A stretch of DNA of 64,000 nucleotides from Nectonema munidae. Its lineage: Eukaryota; Nematomorpha; Nectonematoida; Nectonematidae. The stretch is from positions 62,001-126,000 of the forward strand of contig JAUIRK010000682.1 of the NCBI GenBank assembly GCA_030549495.1, given 5' to 3'. Below are positions 23,365-35,149 of this stretch, piece after piece (position 1 is the stretch's first letter; each line of letters starts with the position of its first letter). Under the pieces are notes generated by a model. The model was given only the letters and a program-made list of their open reading frames with translations, ran no database searches and was not told where the DNA came from. The position numbers and the translations under genes are program-made.

Positions 23365-25200
23365 TTTAATGCGCAAATTGCAAAAGACAAACCAGCAAAG
23401 TATAATTGTAGGCCTTAATACGTTGTTTACAGTAGGGCTTGATATTGTTCGTCTGAACAAACGTGTACTGCTGATAGTAGGTTAGTTTAGGGTCAAAAAG
23501 TGTGGATGCCTGGATACGGCGTGGGTATCTAGAGAGAAACTGTTTACATATCTCCTCGGTCTTAGGTTGTATACGCATGTCATTCATGACGATTACTTCA
23601 AGATCCAACAGTCGTTCTGTATTCATAGTCGTTCTCAGCCACGTGTGTATTCTCTTAACATAGGAAAATTACCGTTCTGCTTTAGTGCTACCGATTGGAA
23701 GGACTGCTAGTATTTTGAGAAGTTCTCTCACATTTGGAAAGAACATTTCATCAGCATGGTTGGCCAGGAGAGATGTCACAGATATGTCACCTATGGTGCC
23801 TTTGTTCATCCAGTAATTTAACCAGCGAAACATCTTGCTATCAAGAGCAGCAGGTAATGGTAACACATGAAACCATTTGTCATGCAGATTTTCAGTCAAC
23901 TTTGGTAATGTTTCTTTGGTCTTCTGGAGAATCACGTCTGGAACGAGACAGTATAGTTCATAATGGGCACGTTTGTCATCACTGAAACGACATCTCAGTT
24001 CACTGCAGGTAGTATCAAGGAATGGAATAACCAAAGTTCTCGTCCAGTAGTCAAAAACTGTATCTGATGGATGGTTATCTTTCATCGTTTGTTTCCTACA
24101 GATCCTTAGTCTCTGTTCACGTGAGCCAACAAGACTACTTAGTTCTAGCACTTTACGATATACACGATCAAACTAGACGTCTACTTCTAATTGTATGTCT
24201 TGATATGTTGACATAACCTGTTCTATTTTCTGGAATCCTAGGTACACCTCCATATGGGAACCTTGTAATGCAGTCACAACTGGACGCAGTAGTTCCAACA
24301 TCTCCTTGACAATGACAAAGCTTACGATGTGTCCGAAGTCCACGGGCGTATGGCGAAGACCATTAGCCCTTGTTCTATTGGAGTAATCCCAGTTTCAATC
24401 ATTGTTGTTTGGATAGAATCTCTCATCTTTCGTCGGCTGACAGAGTTCATTCAGAGTAGCAACTATGTATTTATATAGTTGAAAAATAGTTTCAAATGTC
24501 GTGTGCCGTTCGACCCAACGGGTTTTACACAGGTACTTCAGCTTTGTTTTTCTCATATCTGGTGCCAGTGAATCAATAATGATCTTAAAAAAGGGTTGCC
24601 GCTTGGGTGAATTGTCGAAGAAGCTGTAAAGCTCACGGCATGTGTCCATCATATTGTGTATTGATAATATTTTGCATGCATGACAAATAACAAGATTTAA
24701 GGAATGGAGGCAACATCCTTGGAATTGGGCGTCAGGGGCAAGCTTTAAAATTTCAACTTGAACGCCAACTCTCTCAGAACTCATCGAAGCTGTAGTGTCA
24801 TAAGCCTAGCCACGGCAGTGACTAAGGTCGATCCGATTTTTTTTAGAGATTCTTTGTTAGCTAAAACTATTTCCACACCGGTTGTCCTTTCAAGATCAAC
24901 TAAATCCATTCCCGCTTTCTTGGCTTTGAAGCATCATCAACAAAGTCAAGTATCCTGAGGCACACTGATAAAATTTCACGTCCAATCGAGGTAGTTTCAT
25001 CGGCTATTATAGAAAAGTGAGGACATTTTCTGATACATTCTCTGAAGTTGTCTCGGATGATATCAGTAGCAACATGTATCACATCGTTCTGAATTGTCTT
25101 ACTCGTGTATCGAGAGTTGGCAAGTTTTTTCTAAGCATGTGGTCATTCAGTTCTGGACACGTTTTTGCCATCAACCGTAGGAGTGCGACGAAATTAAACT
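23365..25200 (-). pseudogene. hAT transposase, DUF4371 type, broken
   Basis: Minus-strand pieces lie in the right order. ATDIIRDNFRECIRKCPHFS and IADETTSIGREILSVCLRIL (around 24950-25080) form the first catalytic block of DUF4371. LKLAPDAQFQGCCLHSLNLV with KTRWVERHTTFE (24400-24760) comes next, then FDYWTRTLVIPFLDTTCSEL (near 24050), and a hATC-like end with VRELLKILAVLPIGSTKAER followed by MNTERLLDLEVIVMND (23570-23720). The gene family is the one called 52-kDa repressor of protein-kinase inhibitor or THAP0-like in animal annotations. At least four frameshifts or stops separate the blocks, so it is inactive. Confidence 0.82.
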
Positions 25201-25479
25201 AAATTCTACTCTGTCATCTCTGTGACCTAGCAGCGCTATCTGTTGCTTTGCATAGAACATTACAGCATCGACAATATAAGGCAACACTAAACATAATTTA
25301 ATATAATATAACGACAATATAAGGCGTACAGGGTGCGACGCTTTACCTCAAGGGGTACGAAGTATTACATTTAAATATAAGAAGTGTCTAAACTTTAGTT
25401 TTTAAGCAAATATAAATATATTAGAATGTAGTGAAAAATTAAATGCTTTCAAAGAAAAGTAACATCTCTGTCATCGACG

Positions 25480-26295
25480 AGTTGAAAAAGGTAATCTTTT
25501 GAATTTTCCATCACTCGAAGAAATGACAGATGAAGATGAGTCCCTAATTCCAAGTGTTCGAGAAGAAATTGGTAACCATTTGGAAATATTATCCAAGTCA
25601 TTTGGGGGATATTTTGAAGGGGAAAATCTAGAAACCTCTGAAAAATGGATAATAAATCCATATTCTTTTAATTTGGATTATATGCCGAATGATGAAACAT
25701 TGAAAGATGATCTTATTGAATTGTGCACAAACTGTGTTTTTGAAAAGTGGTTTGAAAGCAAAATTTTGGAACAATATTGGTGCTCGGCAATAGAGAAGTT
25801 TCCAAGACTTTGTAAAAAAGCACAAAGTAAGCTTCATTTTTGACAACTTACTTGTGCGAGTCCGGATTTAATACCCTTTGTCAATAAAGACTAAATCTAG
25901 AAATCGCTTGAGTGCACAAGCAGATATGCGAATTGCTATCAGTAGCAAAGTACCAGGTTATGAGAAACTCATATGCAAAAAAAAGGAGCAAAATAGTCAT
26001 TAAATTTGAGCTGGAATTTGTATAAAATTATTAGCTTTTTAAAAGAGAATAAAAAATTGAACTATTTTTTAAAATGGAAGTTGTTTGGATGCAGATTGTT
26101 TCATTTTATTTCCATATATTTCATTTTTGTTAATATAGTACCTCACAAAAAATGATTATGCAAATTTTTGTCGTTTTTATACTTCAACTTTTCTGTTAAA
26201 TAAATTTGTAAATTTTCATTACATAAACTGTAAGGGGTGCAAAAAAATTAAAATTTTTTAGGGGTACGGAGCGTCAAAAAGGTTGGGAACCACTG
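25480..26295 (+). pseudogene. hAT fragment (SCAND3/ZBED type) nested in the larger hAT
   Basis: The frame at 25499-25843 carries FPSLEEMTDEDE, NPYSFNLDYMPNDETLKDDL and SAIEKFPRLCKKA, the region before the hATC domain in SCAND3/ZBED-type transposases. It is 5'-truncated. The element ends with AAAGGTTGGGAACCACTG at 26278-26295, a standard hAT terminus preceded by the GGGGTACGG word. Its orientation is opposite to the host hAT gene, showing later insertion. The left boundary was not found; CGACAATATAAGGC is repeated at 25268 and 25312 near where it should be. Confidence 0.7.
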
Positions 26296-26512
26296 GTCTA
26301 GATAGATATCTTTTCAAGTATTTGACTATATGATATAGAAATTGCAATAAAAATAACTTCAGCAGGGGTAAAGAGGGTGGGAGGCTAGCCACCCAATCCA
26401 CCCCCCTGTATCCGCCCTTGACATAACTTTTTATTTAATTTTGGAAAATGGTGAAGTTTCATTTCCAATTTAAATTAGTTTCCCTACACATTTAAATATA
26501 AAAACTTAATAT

Positions 26513-26794
26513 TCAAATAGCTAGAATATAAAAGAAATCAAAGCAGGTCAAATCCACATGAAGACACCTCGACCTTCGTACAATTAGGCCTCTAAATATA
26601 TTAATATCAAAATTGCCTTGTCGAATTGTACTAAAAGCCGAATTTTCACTAAACCGAAAATACATTTTAATAAAAATTATTGTTAAAATAAAAGATAATA
26701 AAATTATTACATTTTTTCTTCCAAAATTTGTCTCAGTGTTAAAATAATATTTCAAAGTGGGTAAAAAACCTTTTGATAAGGAAGTTTCAGACAT
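26513..26794 (-). CDS. Hypothetical small membrane protein
   Basis: 93-codon minus-strand frame starting at 26794 with MSETSLSKGFLPTLKYYFN. A probable membrane segment is VIILLSFILTIIFIKMYF at residues 30-47, followed by a basic tail. It may be a complete small protein or a first exon of a type II membrane protein. No family was recognised and no splice partner was found. The flanks are AT-rich and carry no element boundary except the hAT end at 26420. It may be chance. Confidence 0.22.
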   Translation of the reverse strand: MSETSLSKGFLPTLKYYFNTETNFGRKNVIILLSFILTIIFIKMYFRFSENSAFSTIRQGNFDINIFRGLIVRRSRCLHVDLTCFDFFYILAI

Positions 26795-27182
26795 TTTAAA
26801 AAGAAGAAAAATTTAAAATTAAACAAAAAGTTAATTCAAAAATGAGAATTTTGCCCCTAAATATCTTCTAATGTCTTTGATTCTAATTTAAAAATTTTCT
26901 TCTCAAGATACGAAATTTGTGTGTTTACAAATATTTCACCACTAATATATGTATAAAATATGCTTTTTTCTCTATTTTAAGTTTTTGTGTATTTTTTAAT
27001 ATTTAAACAGTGAAAAAAATTCGTTTAGCTTGCTTTTTTCGCGAATCCACGAGGTAAGACTTGCCTTACAAACACAAATTTGTGGGACTTTTATTTGGAC
27101 CATGGTGCTTTTCTTGACTTGATGCCCTCCCTGACGCCAACCGGAGGGTATCAGATTAAACGACAAGATATTCTATTTAGGG

Positions 27183-29011
27183 TAGGGTGACCAGACGCCT
27201 GGAAAAAGCCGGATTTGTCCGGATTTTTTCGAGAAAAAAATAATTCTGTCCGGTTATTTTTTGATCTTTAAAATGTCCGGATATTTAATTTTTTCAATTT
27301 GTTCCAATCTGAAAATAAAATGTCGTATATTCTTCTTTTTTAACAAGTTTCTGATGACAAAAGAAAGTGTATTTTTAATCAAAGTCTTGCAAAAAAGTAT
27401 AGATTTTTGAAAGAAGGAAAAAATAAAAGTGAAGTAGAATGTTTATTGTGTCAACACTCAACATTTATTTAAATCAGCAACAAGGGGGCTGGTGACAGAA
27501 AAGCACATCAACACAGTTAAACACCAAAGCGCATTACAAAGTTCAAGTACTCAAATCAAAATGACAGATTATATTGATAAAAATAATAAAATACAAAATT
27601 TAAAATGCGCGGCTGAAGGAGCTTTGGTTTATCATTGTGTTAAACATGGAAGTAGCTTTCGAAATATGGAATGCACTTCTTTATTTAATGAAGCAACTTT
27701 TTACAGATTCCGAGACGGCTAAAAGTATAGCCTGCTCTAGAACAAAAACATATGCCAACATTAACAAAGTTTTTACTCCTCATATTTTAAAAGTTAGTTT
27801 GAATGCTATAATGAGAGAAGAAATATTGTTTTATGGAATATCTGTCGATATCAGCAATCATTATTCTTTAAAAGTTGTTCCATTGGTTGTTCAATACTTT
27901 GACTGGAAAGGAGAAGGTATTGTATCAAAAGTAATTGAAATACAAAATTTTCCAAATGAAAAGGCTGAAACATTATTCAAATTCTCTCCTTCAGTAAAAC
28001 AAGATGGCTTTCTTTGTTTCCAGCTATTGAAAGAATTTTAGATTTGTTTGAAGCTTTGAAGTCTTATTTTCAATCTCAAAACAATGCTCCCACTGCTTTA
28101 AACAATTTTTTTGAGCATCCTTTCAGCGAAATTTATTTGAAACTGGTTTGATCTTTAGCATACTTATTTCATACTTCAATTGCTAAAATAGAAAAATCTA
28201 CTAATATTGTTGTTGACAACTATGAAATTTTCACTGCAGTTTTAGAATCTTTGGAGAAACGTTTAAATGAAAACTTTTTACCTTCAGAACTTAAAGTTTT
28301 GGTGGAAAAAAAGCTTGAAGAGGGCTACGAAACTTCATATAATAAATTTCAAAAGGATGTTAAAAAATTTTATGCTGAAGGCGTTTCTTACTTGGAGTCA
28401 TGGTTGTCTTCGATCAAAAAGTTTGCAGTTTTTCGATGGATGACTCTTAAGAAAAACATACTATGGGAAGATATTTCAAAATCGTTAAAATTTTTGGACC
28501 AAAACAACATCAAAGTTGATGATGCCAAGCTATTTGACGAATATGTATTATTAACCAAATTTTTGAATGAAGAAATAAAAAAGCCGGAGTTTTTGTCTTT
28601 ATCAACTAATGAAAAATGGTTAAAGTTTTTCAAGAAACATCAAATAGAAGAAAAATTCTCCGAACTTTCAATAATTGTTCAATATGTTTTTTCAATTCAA
28701 GCCCATAGTTCAAATCTGGAAAGAATTTTTTCAATGATGGAGCACCAATGGACCGATAAGAGAAATAATTTATCAATTGAAACTATAAGAAGTCTTCTTA
28801 TCATAAATTATAATTTCAAAAAGTTAACTTGTGCTGAGTTTTATAGGTATCTTCTGAAGAATCAAGACCTTTTAAAAAGTATATCTTCTTCAGACAAGTA
28901 TTGATTTTCTCTGCAAAATAATTTTTTTTTAAATTTTACCTACAAGCAAGGTTTTTTTTCGTTGAAAATATTTTTATGTCCTCTTTTTCTTTTTTTCATC
29001 TGGTAACCCTA
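27183..29011 (+). mobile_element. hAT transposon with TIRs and perfect 8-bp target duplication
   Basis: Starts TAGGGTGACCAGACG (27183-27197) and ends with the inverted form TAGGGTTACCAGATG (28997-29011). ATTTAGGG flanks both sides (27175-27182 and 29012-29019), an exact 8-bp duplication as hAT elements make. The total is 1829 bp. The interior encodes a broken plus-strand transposase ending in an intact-looking hATC domain. Perfect flanks imply that the insertion is younger than most others here. Confidence 0.92.
27450..28904 (+). pseudogene. hAT transposase of the 27-29 kb element, broken
   Basis: The N-terminal part reads VTEKHINTVKHQSALQSSST, the end of a BED-like finger with the HxxxH pair. 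The middle includes LNAIMREEILFYGISVDISN and VVQYFDWKGEGIVSKVIEI. The C-terminal frame 28251-28904 contains the hATC dimerisation domain with AHSSNLERIFSMMEHQWTDK and RNNLSIETIRSLLIINYNF. One frame change around 27640-27720 and stops near 28041 and 28150 separate the parts. The protein would act in the nucleus on the element ends described above. Confidence 0.82.
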
Positions 29012-29039
29012 ATTTAGGGTACATTAAGGAACGAATCTG

Positions 29040-29619
29040 AGACCTTTGGAATGGAATCCTTGAGGTCTAGACAGTATGCCAGGCACCCTTTTTAATAATA
29101 TAAACAATTTTTAATAAAAAAATAAATAAATTTTATATTTATATAATTTTTTTTATATTTAGACCCTGTTTACATTTTATTCTACATACTTTTTTATAAT
29201 AAGGATTTTTTTTAGTTAAAAGAACTTAACGGTTTCGTCGCTTTATATAAATTTTTACTTTTGATCAGATTATATTCATTAGACCAAGATATGCTTCAAC
29301 TTACTAACTGTTGTAAAGCAGCTTATACAAATAAGGCGTTTGCACGATTTTCTCTCAGCAACAGTGCAAAATTGCTTCCCTCTTCCAAAGTGCATGCAAA
29401 TTATAAAAGAATCTTCATGAAGTCCTATCAAGTCAATGGAAATAGTTTCTTACAAAGATCCATTCATTTGATTAGGGTTGTTACTGGAAAAATTGCAGAG
29501 TATATTTCTAGTGTATAAATACTAGTGTGTTTGTAAGAATACACACACTTCTTCTTTGGCTTTCAATAAATTGTACCTTCTTTTATTTTACTCTTTCTCT
29601 AGTTAAAACATAACAGAGA
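29040..29619. other. Sequence before gypsy copy B, possibly its 5' LTR
   Basis: AT-rich; contains CTTTCAATAAATTG at about 29560 and ends just before a GCGCAGTCAGG primer-site-like word at 29627. It may hold an LTR, but no second copy was found after 33520, so this is unproven. Confidence 0.3.
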
Positions 29620-32600
29620 CTTTCTAGCGCAGTCAGGAGGATCTGGCTCAAAACATCGATACGACTCAAGTCCATTGACGTAATCGGATTGAACAAGATC
29701 AGTATCTAGCACCATGGCGGAAACTAAGGTTCTACTCAAAGCAACATTAGATAGATCAGCAAAGACAGCTTATGGAAAGCATGACTCAGCAATGTCAGGA
29801 AGAACAGCAGCAAGGAGATGGATCAGCAAAGACAGCTTATGGAGAAGCTGATTGAGAACATGGCTGGAAAACCTATGATAAGTTCTTCTACTCTGATCTC
29901 TACAAGTTCGAAGTTCACACCGTTAGACCCTACTGAACTTTGATTCTGCACTTTTCTGGGAGCTAGTTCAATTCCTGATGATTGAAAGGCTCAAACTTCC
30001 CTCACTAACAAGTCAGCTATTGTCTACAAGATTTTGTCTAATCTTGCTACACAGCAGACTCCTTCTAAAGACATCAATGATCTATCCCTGGACGATATGA
30101 TCCAAAGCGATTCATTATCCGTGAACATTTCCGTTACTGGAGCGACATGCAGAGCAAACCTGTAGAAACAATCCAAGAAATGGAAGCTCGGATACGTCAA
30201 GACGCTGCCACCTGCAAATTTTCTTCAATCAAGGATCCCCAAGATGAAGCTCTACGTACAAGATTCATCTGCTTCGTCAACAACGAAGCCGTCCTGAAGG
30301 CCCTGTTCAAAGTCAAAGACGACAAGCTTGATTTCGCCCGCGCTATCGAAATAGCCACGGAAACTGAAGATACCGCAAAGGTCGCCAAGGAGACTGTCTA
30401 TGGAACCCGGAAGGCAGTCAATAAAGTGGATAGGAAAATTCTGCTCAAAACGACACCAAAGAAGCCAATTGATGTGGAAAAGGCCAAAGTAACTTCCAAC
30501 CGCTACTGCAAGCACAATCATAAGGCCAACGAATGTCGTTTCAAGAAGGCTATCTGCCATTTTTGCAACGCCAAGGGACATCTGGAAGCTGTGTGCCGGA
30601 AAAAGAAAGCTGGTGAGAAGGCGCAGTTGAAAGTCATTGTTGGAGTTACCACTACGACACAACCGACTCTCCCAAAGCTAGAAGTTCCTATCGAGATCAC
30701 GAATCAACAATGTTATATGGAAAACGATACGGCCACGACGTGTAACTTCATTACAAAACAGAAGTGGGACGCCTAAGGACAATCTACCTTAGATCAGCCC
30801 ACGTCCGAATATGAATCCGCAAGTAAGCACAGCTTGTGGACTCAGGGGAGCTTCAGGGCTAAGACCAGAGTACTAGGGACCGAAGAGTGTGTTGATATTA
30901 CTTACACGGTCACCAAAGACCTCAATCTTTTGGGACGAGTTGCAACTAAGCAACTCAAGATTTTGGTTGACAAAGTCCTTGATTCAGCGGAACCATTCTA
31001 CCCCGTGTTCAGTCACCTGAAACAAGACATAAACCTGTAAAATTAGTGTCAGGAGATTTGGAAGCAGTTCCCAAATCTATGGAAACCAAAGCTTGGATGT
31101 CTCAAGGATTTCTACGTGGAGATAAAGTTCAAGCCAAACACAAAACCTATCTTCTGCAAAGCAAGGTCAGTCCCATTCGCGATGCTGTACGACCTATCAA
31201 GTAGGGATGGCAAATGGAATCTAGGAGCCTGTCCAGTTTAACGAGTACAATACGTCAGTGATTCCAATCAAGAAGGCTTTTCTTCCTGGAAAAGAGAAGG
31301 CAAAGATCCGCGTGTGTGGGGACTACAACCAACAGCAAAACGATCATTGTCATCGTATACCTCTTTCAGCAGAATAGATGTGCAAGTTAATAGGTGGTTA
31401 TGGATTTTCCAAGATTGCCTTGCCGGATGCGTACAATCAGATTCAGTTGGGGTCTAAAAGCTAGCGCAAGCTCGCCTTGAATACTCACAAGGGGTTCTGT
31501 TACAAAAGAGGCTACCGTTCGGAATCAAGTCAGCAACAGGATACTTTCAACAGATTATATTAACCCATGCGTGAAATACCTGGGGCATTTGCTGTCATCC
31601 GAAGTAATCGCCAAAGGACACAAGGTTAGCGATGCACTAAAAATGCCTCGCCCAACAAACATTTATACTATGAAATCCTTCAGTTCTACTACAAATTCAT
31701 GACTCAACTACTCCAAATCCTTAGAAATTCTATACCACCTAATCAAGAAGTCCTAACCTTGGCACTGGGGTCAAGAACAGGAAGACTCATATCTTTAATC
31801 GCAGGAATTCCTGTCGTCGGAGAATGTGCTTGTCCATTACAATCCAGCACTACCTGTCGGAATTTCCTATGATACATCCAGCGTCGGAATCTGAGCTGTT
31901 ATATTCCATTGTTACCAAGAAGGAAGCGAACGCCCAATCTCCAACGTTTCCAAAATTCTTACCAAAACTCAGAAGAATTACAGCAAAATTCAGAAAGAAG
32001 CCCTTGCCATCGTTTTCGGATTGAAGAAATTCTACCAGTACTTCTACGGACGGAAGTTCACCTTGGTCACGGATCATCGACCTCTCATTTCGATGTTTGG
32101 ACCAGGAAAAGCTACCCCCACCCTCGCTGCAAATCGTCTTGCTCGGTGGGCCATGATGTTGAATTAGTTTGACTACGACATTGAATACCGGATAACCACG
32201 GATCACTCCAATGTTGAGGCTCTGAGTCGCCAGCCTGCGTTCAACGACCCAATTTTTGATGGTGAGGAAAGTAAAGACGATATCGAGATGGTTTGCATGG
32301 TTGAGGACATCAATCGACGAGTGGGCCCAGCAACACCCTTCAATGCGAATCAGCAAAAATCCACTCATTTTTACGATCATGCGGTGTATACGCGAAGGAT
32401 AGCCTCCAAAGAAAAGTGACGAAAGTAGGAAATGCAACGCCTTCCGTTTACTATCCGAACATTGCAGATCACATCGAAGTCACCTGCAGGAGTTGTGTTC
32501 CTTGCGGAGAAAACCAAAGGAAGCTGTCCAAGCCAACAGTTCACCCTTGTATGCTACCTGAAAAGCGATGGAGTCGACTACACTTGGATCATGATATTAA

Positions 32601-33520
32601 CTTTATAGGATCCAATTGGTTTGTCCTAGTCGATGCATACTCCAAATACTCTTGTGTGCACCTAATGCAGTCGATTACAACAAAAGCAAAGATCGACCTG
32701 CTGGAAGAGGATTTTGCACATTTTGCGTATCCGCATACAATGGTAACGGATAATGCTACAACATTCATGTCAGAAGAGTTCTAGTCCTGGTGGAAAGAAC
32801 GGGGGATAACTAATCTCACCGAAGCGCCATACAATCCAGCTACAAATGGAGCAGCCGAACGATTCATCCAAACTTTCAAGCAGGCTCTACAGAAATCCAC
32901 GATTCCTCCGAGAAGAGCGCTGCAAGAATTCCTGATGCTGTATCGCAGAACGCCCAACTCTGCGGGATATTCACAAAGCAAACTACTCAACTCCCTCCAG
33001 ATCCGCACAAAGATTGATGTCCTGCTGCCATCTCCATCTCATGCTGCTCAAGGAAAGCAAGCCAAGGAAGCTTCAAGGACACAAGGGCAAAAATGCTTAT
33101 CGAAGCTGGCTCATCGCTACGATATTGGGGACGCTGTATACGCGTTCTACTTCATTCCACGCTACGGAAAAGACGTCCGCTAGGTTCCTACCGTTGTTAC
33201 CATGCACAAAGGTACGCGAACATACAATGTCCCAGTCCATCTCTGTGGACCTACCTGAAGACGTTACGTGGAGCAGCTAGAACCACGTCTATATTCCTCC
33301 GAAGACGCCGAACCGAAATTTGACCTCTCTTCCACAAGAGACGCACTTACTCATAAAATGCTAGGCAAATCTGATCCGAAGCTGCATGATCAGTTACTAC
33401 CTGAAGCTGCCGCACAAGAGCCCAAAAGAATACGTCGATCTTCACGGAAGAACAAGGGAATACCCCCTCGCCATTATTCGCTATTTTATAATCAATTTTC
33501 TGATAGTCTTCAAGTGTACA
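29620..33520 (+). mobile_element. Ty3/gypsy retrotransposon fossil, copy B (gag-pol)
   Basis: Longer but more decayed relative of copy A. In order: a primer-site-like word near 29627; gag from about 29714 with Cys-His zinc knuckles near 30500-30600; a protease-like region near 30690-30770; reverse transcriptase (about 31230-31560); RNase H (about 31800-32240); integrase (about 32440-33170); and a basic C-terminal end to about 33500. It is broken by many changes (a dozen or more) and has internal deletions. No matching pair of LTRs was found. It is old, older by appearance than copy A. Confidence 0.82.
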
Positions 33521-33827
33521 AAGAAGATTAAGGTCATTAATTGGAGCATTCACAGCATGTGGAGAGTTAAACCAAGCTTCTATGTAAACTGAAACAATGA
33601 AAACGCATATTCTTCTCAGAATATTTTCTTCATATTCTGTTAAATCAAACAATTCTCGAAATAAAAATATTTTAAGACAGTATATACACTTTGCCATCCA
33701 GCGAGCTCTGTTGTAAGCTCCAGGTTGTTTTATTTTATAATTTATCTCTCCTAGAAACGCAAGGCTTAGTTTTAATAATTCTAAATAATCATCACGAGGT
33801 TGCTTTTTTTAAGTTCATTTTTCAAAA
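33521..33827. other. AT-rich spacer, nothing recognised
   Basis: No domain or repeat seen between the gypsy fossil and the inverted repeat. Confidence 0.35.
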
Positions 33828-33968
33828 TTATTCTTTTTAAATATATCGTTGGCTCCCCTTACTTTTAGTTTGTATGTGCATAATTTGATAAAAATTAATT
33901 ATTAAAGACTAGGTTTATCTTTCAATTTTAAAAGTAAGGGGAGCCAACGATATATTTAAAAAGAATAA
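33828..33968. repeat. Perfect 40-bp inverted repeat with 61-bp spacer
   Basis: The left arm 33828-33867 and right arm 33929-33968 are exact reverse complements over 40 bp. The core is ATCGTTGGCTCCCCTTACTT. The arms contain a GC-richer block (GGCTCCCCTTAC) that is unusual for this AT-rich DNA. A transcript would form a 40-bp perfect stem. Confidence 0.92.
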
Positions 33969-33969
33969 A

Positions 33970-34520
33970 TATTTTTTGATTTGAACATTTTTCGATTCTT
34001 TGATTATTCGACAAATATAATATGTAAAATCGTGCAAATTGCAAAGTATAGGTAATAACTTTTGTAACATCGTATGAGGTAGCAAAATATGAACAGAAAG
34101 TTTGATATTTTTTGATTTCTTAAAGAATATTTTTCGATTCTTTGATTACAGAATTTTATTTTGATTATTTGATAAAATATATTATTTAATATCGTGAAAA
34201 AATTAATAACTTATCTAACATTCTCTCCCCGAATGAGGTATATCAAATCTTACATCTAGCAAAATATGAACTGATAGGTTGGAGATGAATTATCGCGGTA
34301 TACAGGTTGGAGATGAACCATCGTAGTATACAGGTATAATGTATATAGGTAATAACTTATGTAGCATCGTCTCCCCGAATGAGGTATATCAAATCTTACA
34401 TCTAGCAGAATGTGAACAGAAAGTTGAACATTGTCTCCCTAGTTATTTGTACATGGAATAGAAACCATCGTAGTATACAGGTTGAAGATGAATCATAGTA
34501 GTATACAGGTTGGAGATCTA
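33970..34520. repeat. Compound local tandem repeat
   Basis: A unit of about 28-30 bp (AGGTTGGAGATGAACCATCG then TAGTATAC) occurs at least five times around 34275-34340 and 34455-34520. A longer unit containing CCCCGAATGAGGTATATCAA then ATCTTACATCTAGCA occurs at 34228 and 34373, with a weaker copy near 34050. The two periodicities interleave, as in an array grown by unequal exchange or slippage. Confidence 0.7.
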
Positions 34521-34873
34521 TATATATTCATATGTGTGTGATGTTTAATGAAATTTTATATAATATGTTTCCATAATATTACAATAATCAAGAATGACAA
34601 GAGCAAATGTAGCAATGACGTGAATTACAAGATAAGTATTAACTAGATAAATAATTTTTCATTTCTTTTTTAAAGCTAGCAAAAATGTTTAGCCAACAAT
34701 AATCATATAATGTAGGATTTTCATTAAAAACACATGATAGTTTTTGACCCAACGTTTGCTTATTTATAGAACATAATTGCTCTAAATGTAAATGGCAAGC
34801 ACTACGTGTTTGTTATTGATGTATCTGGTATTAAAAGTCAAAGTATTAGCTAACTTAGGACAGCATATACCCT
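34521..34873. other. AT-rich spacer
   Basis: Nothing recognised. Confidence 0.35.
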
Positions 34874-35128
34874 TTACGTATTTAAATAGAAACAAGCAGA
34901 TTTATTAGAATCCTTAAACAAATTACTAGTATGGCTAATGTATTTTACCTTATACATTGTTCTTATTATTTTTTTCTGAGTTTTTAGCAAAATCTCTGTA
35001 TTTCCATGTCTCCAGTTTAAAATTGAATAATATAATACAGGCTGTACAAAAGTTTTATACATACAGACAAGGACAGCTTTATACTCTAGCATCATACGTC
35101 GAGAATTTAATAAAAACTTTTCAAACAT
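34874..35128 (-). mobile_element. LINE fragment, C-terminal part of reverse transcriptase
   Basis: The minus-strand frame contains YKTFVQPVLYYSILNWR and LLKTQKKIIRTMYKVKY. This is the post-palm region of Jockey/CR1-type reverse transcriptases (usual form: Y-x-PVL-YG-x-WG, then LQK-IRI). It is 5'-truncated and lies head to head with the plus-strand LINE that begins at about 35150. Confidence 0.6.
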
Positions 35129-35149
35129 AATTATTAGAAATTATCGTTT

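Larger units (their letters stand above)
23018..26420 (-). mobile_element. hAT element (3.4 kb) with a second hAT nested inside
   Basis: The left end CAGTGGCGGATCTAG (from 23018) and the right end, CAAGGGCGGATACAG read inward on the opposite strand (to 26420), are imperfect inverted repeats. They are flanked by the same word ACATAA (23012-23017 and 26421-26426), the probable remains of the hAT target duplication. Inside are a broken minus-strand hAT transposase (23365-25200) and a plus-strand fragment of a different hAT type ending at 26295. The CAGTGGCGGAT ends are usual for hAT elements with DUF4371/TTF-type transposases, which fits the gene inside. Confidence 0.65.

Noticed and set aside
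29040-29619. 5' LTR for the second gypsy fossil
   Set aside because: No matching copy after the integrase end, so the repeat pair that defines LTRs is missing.
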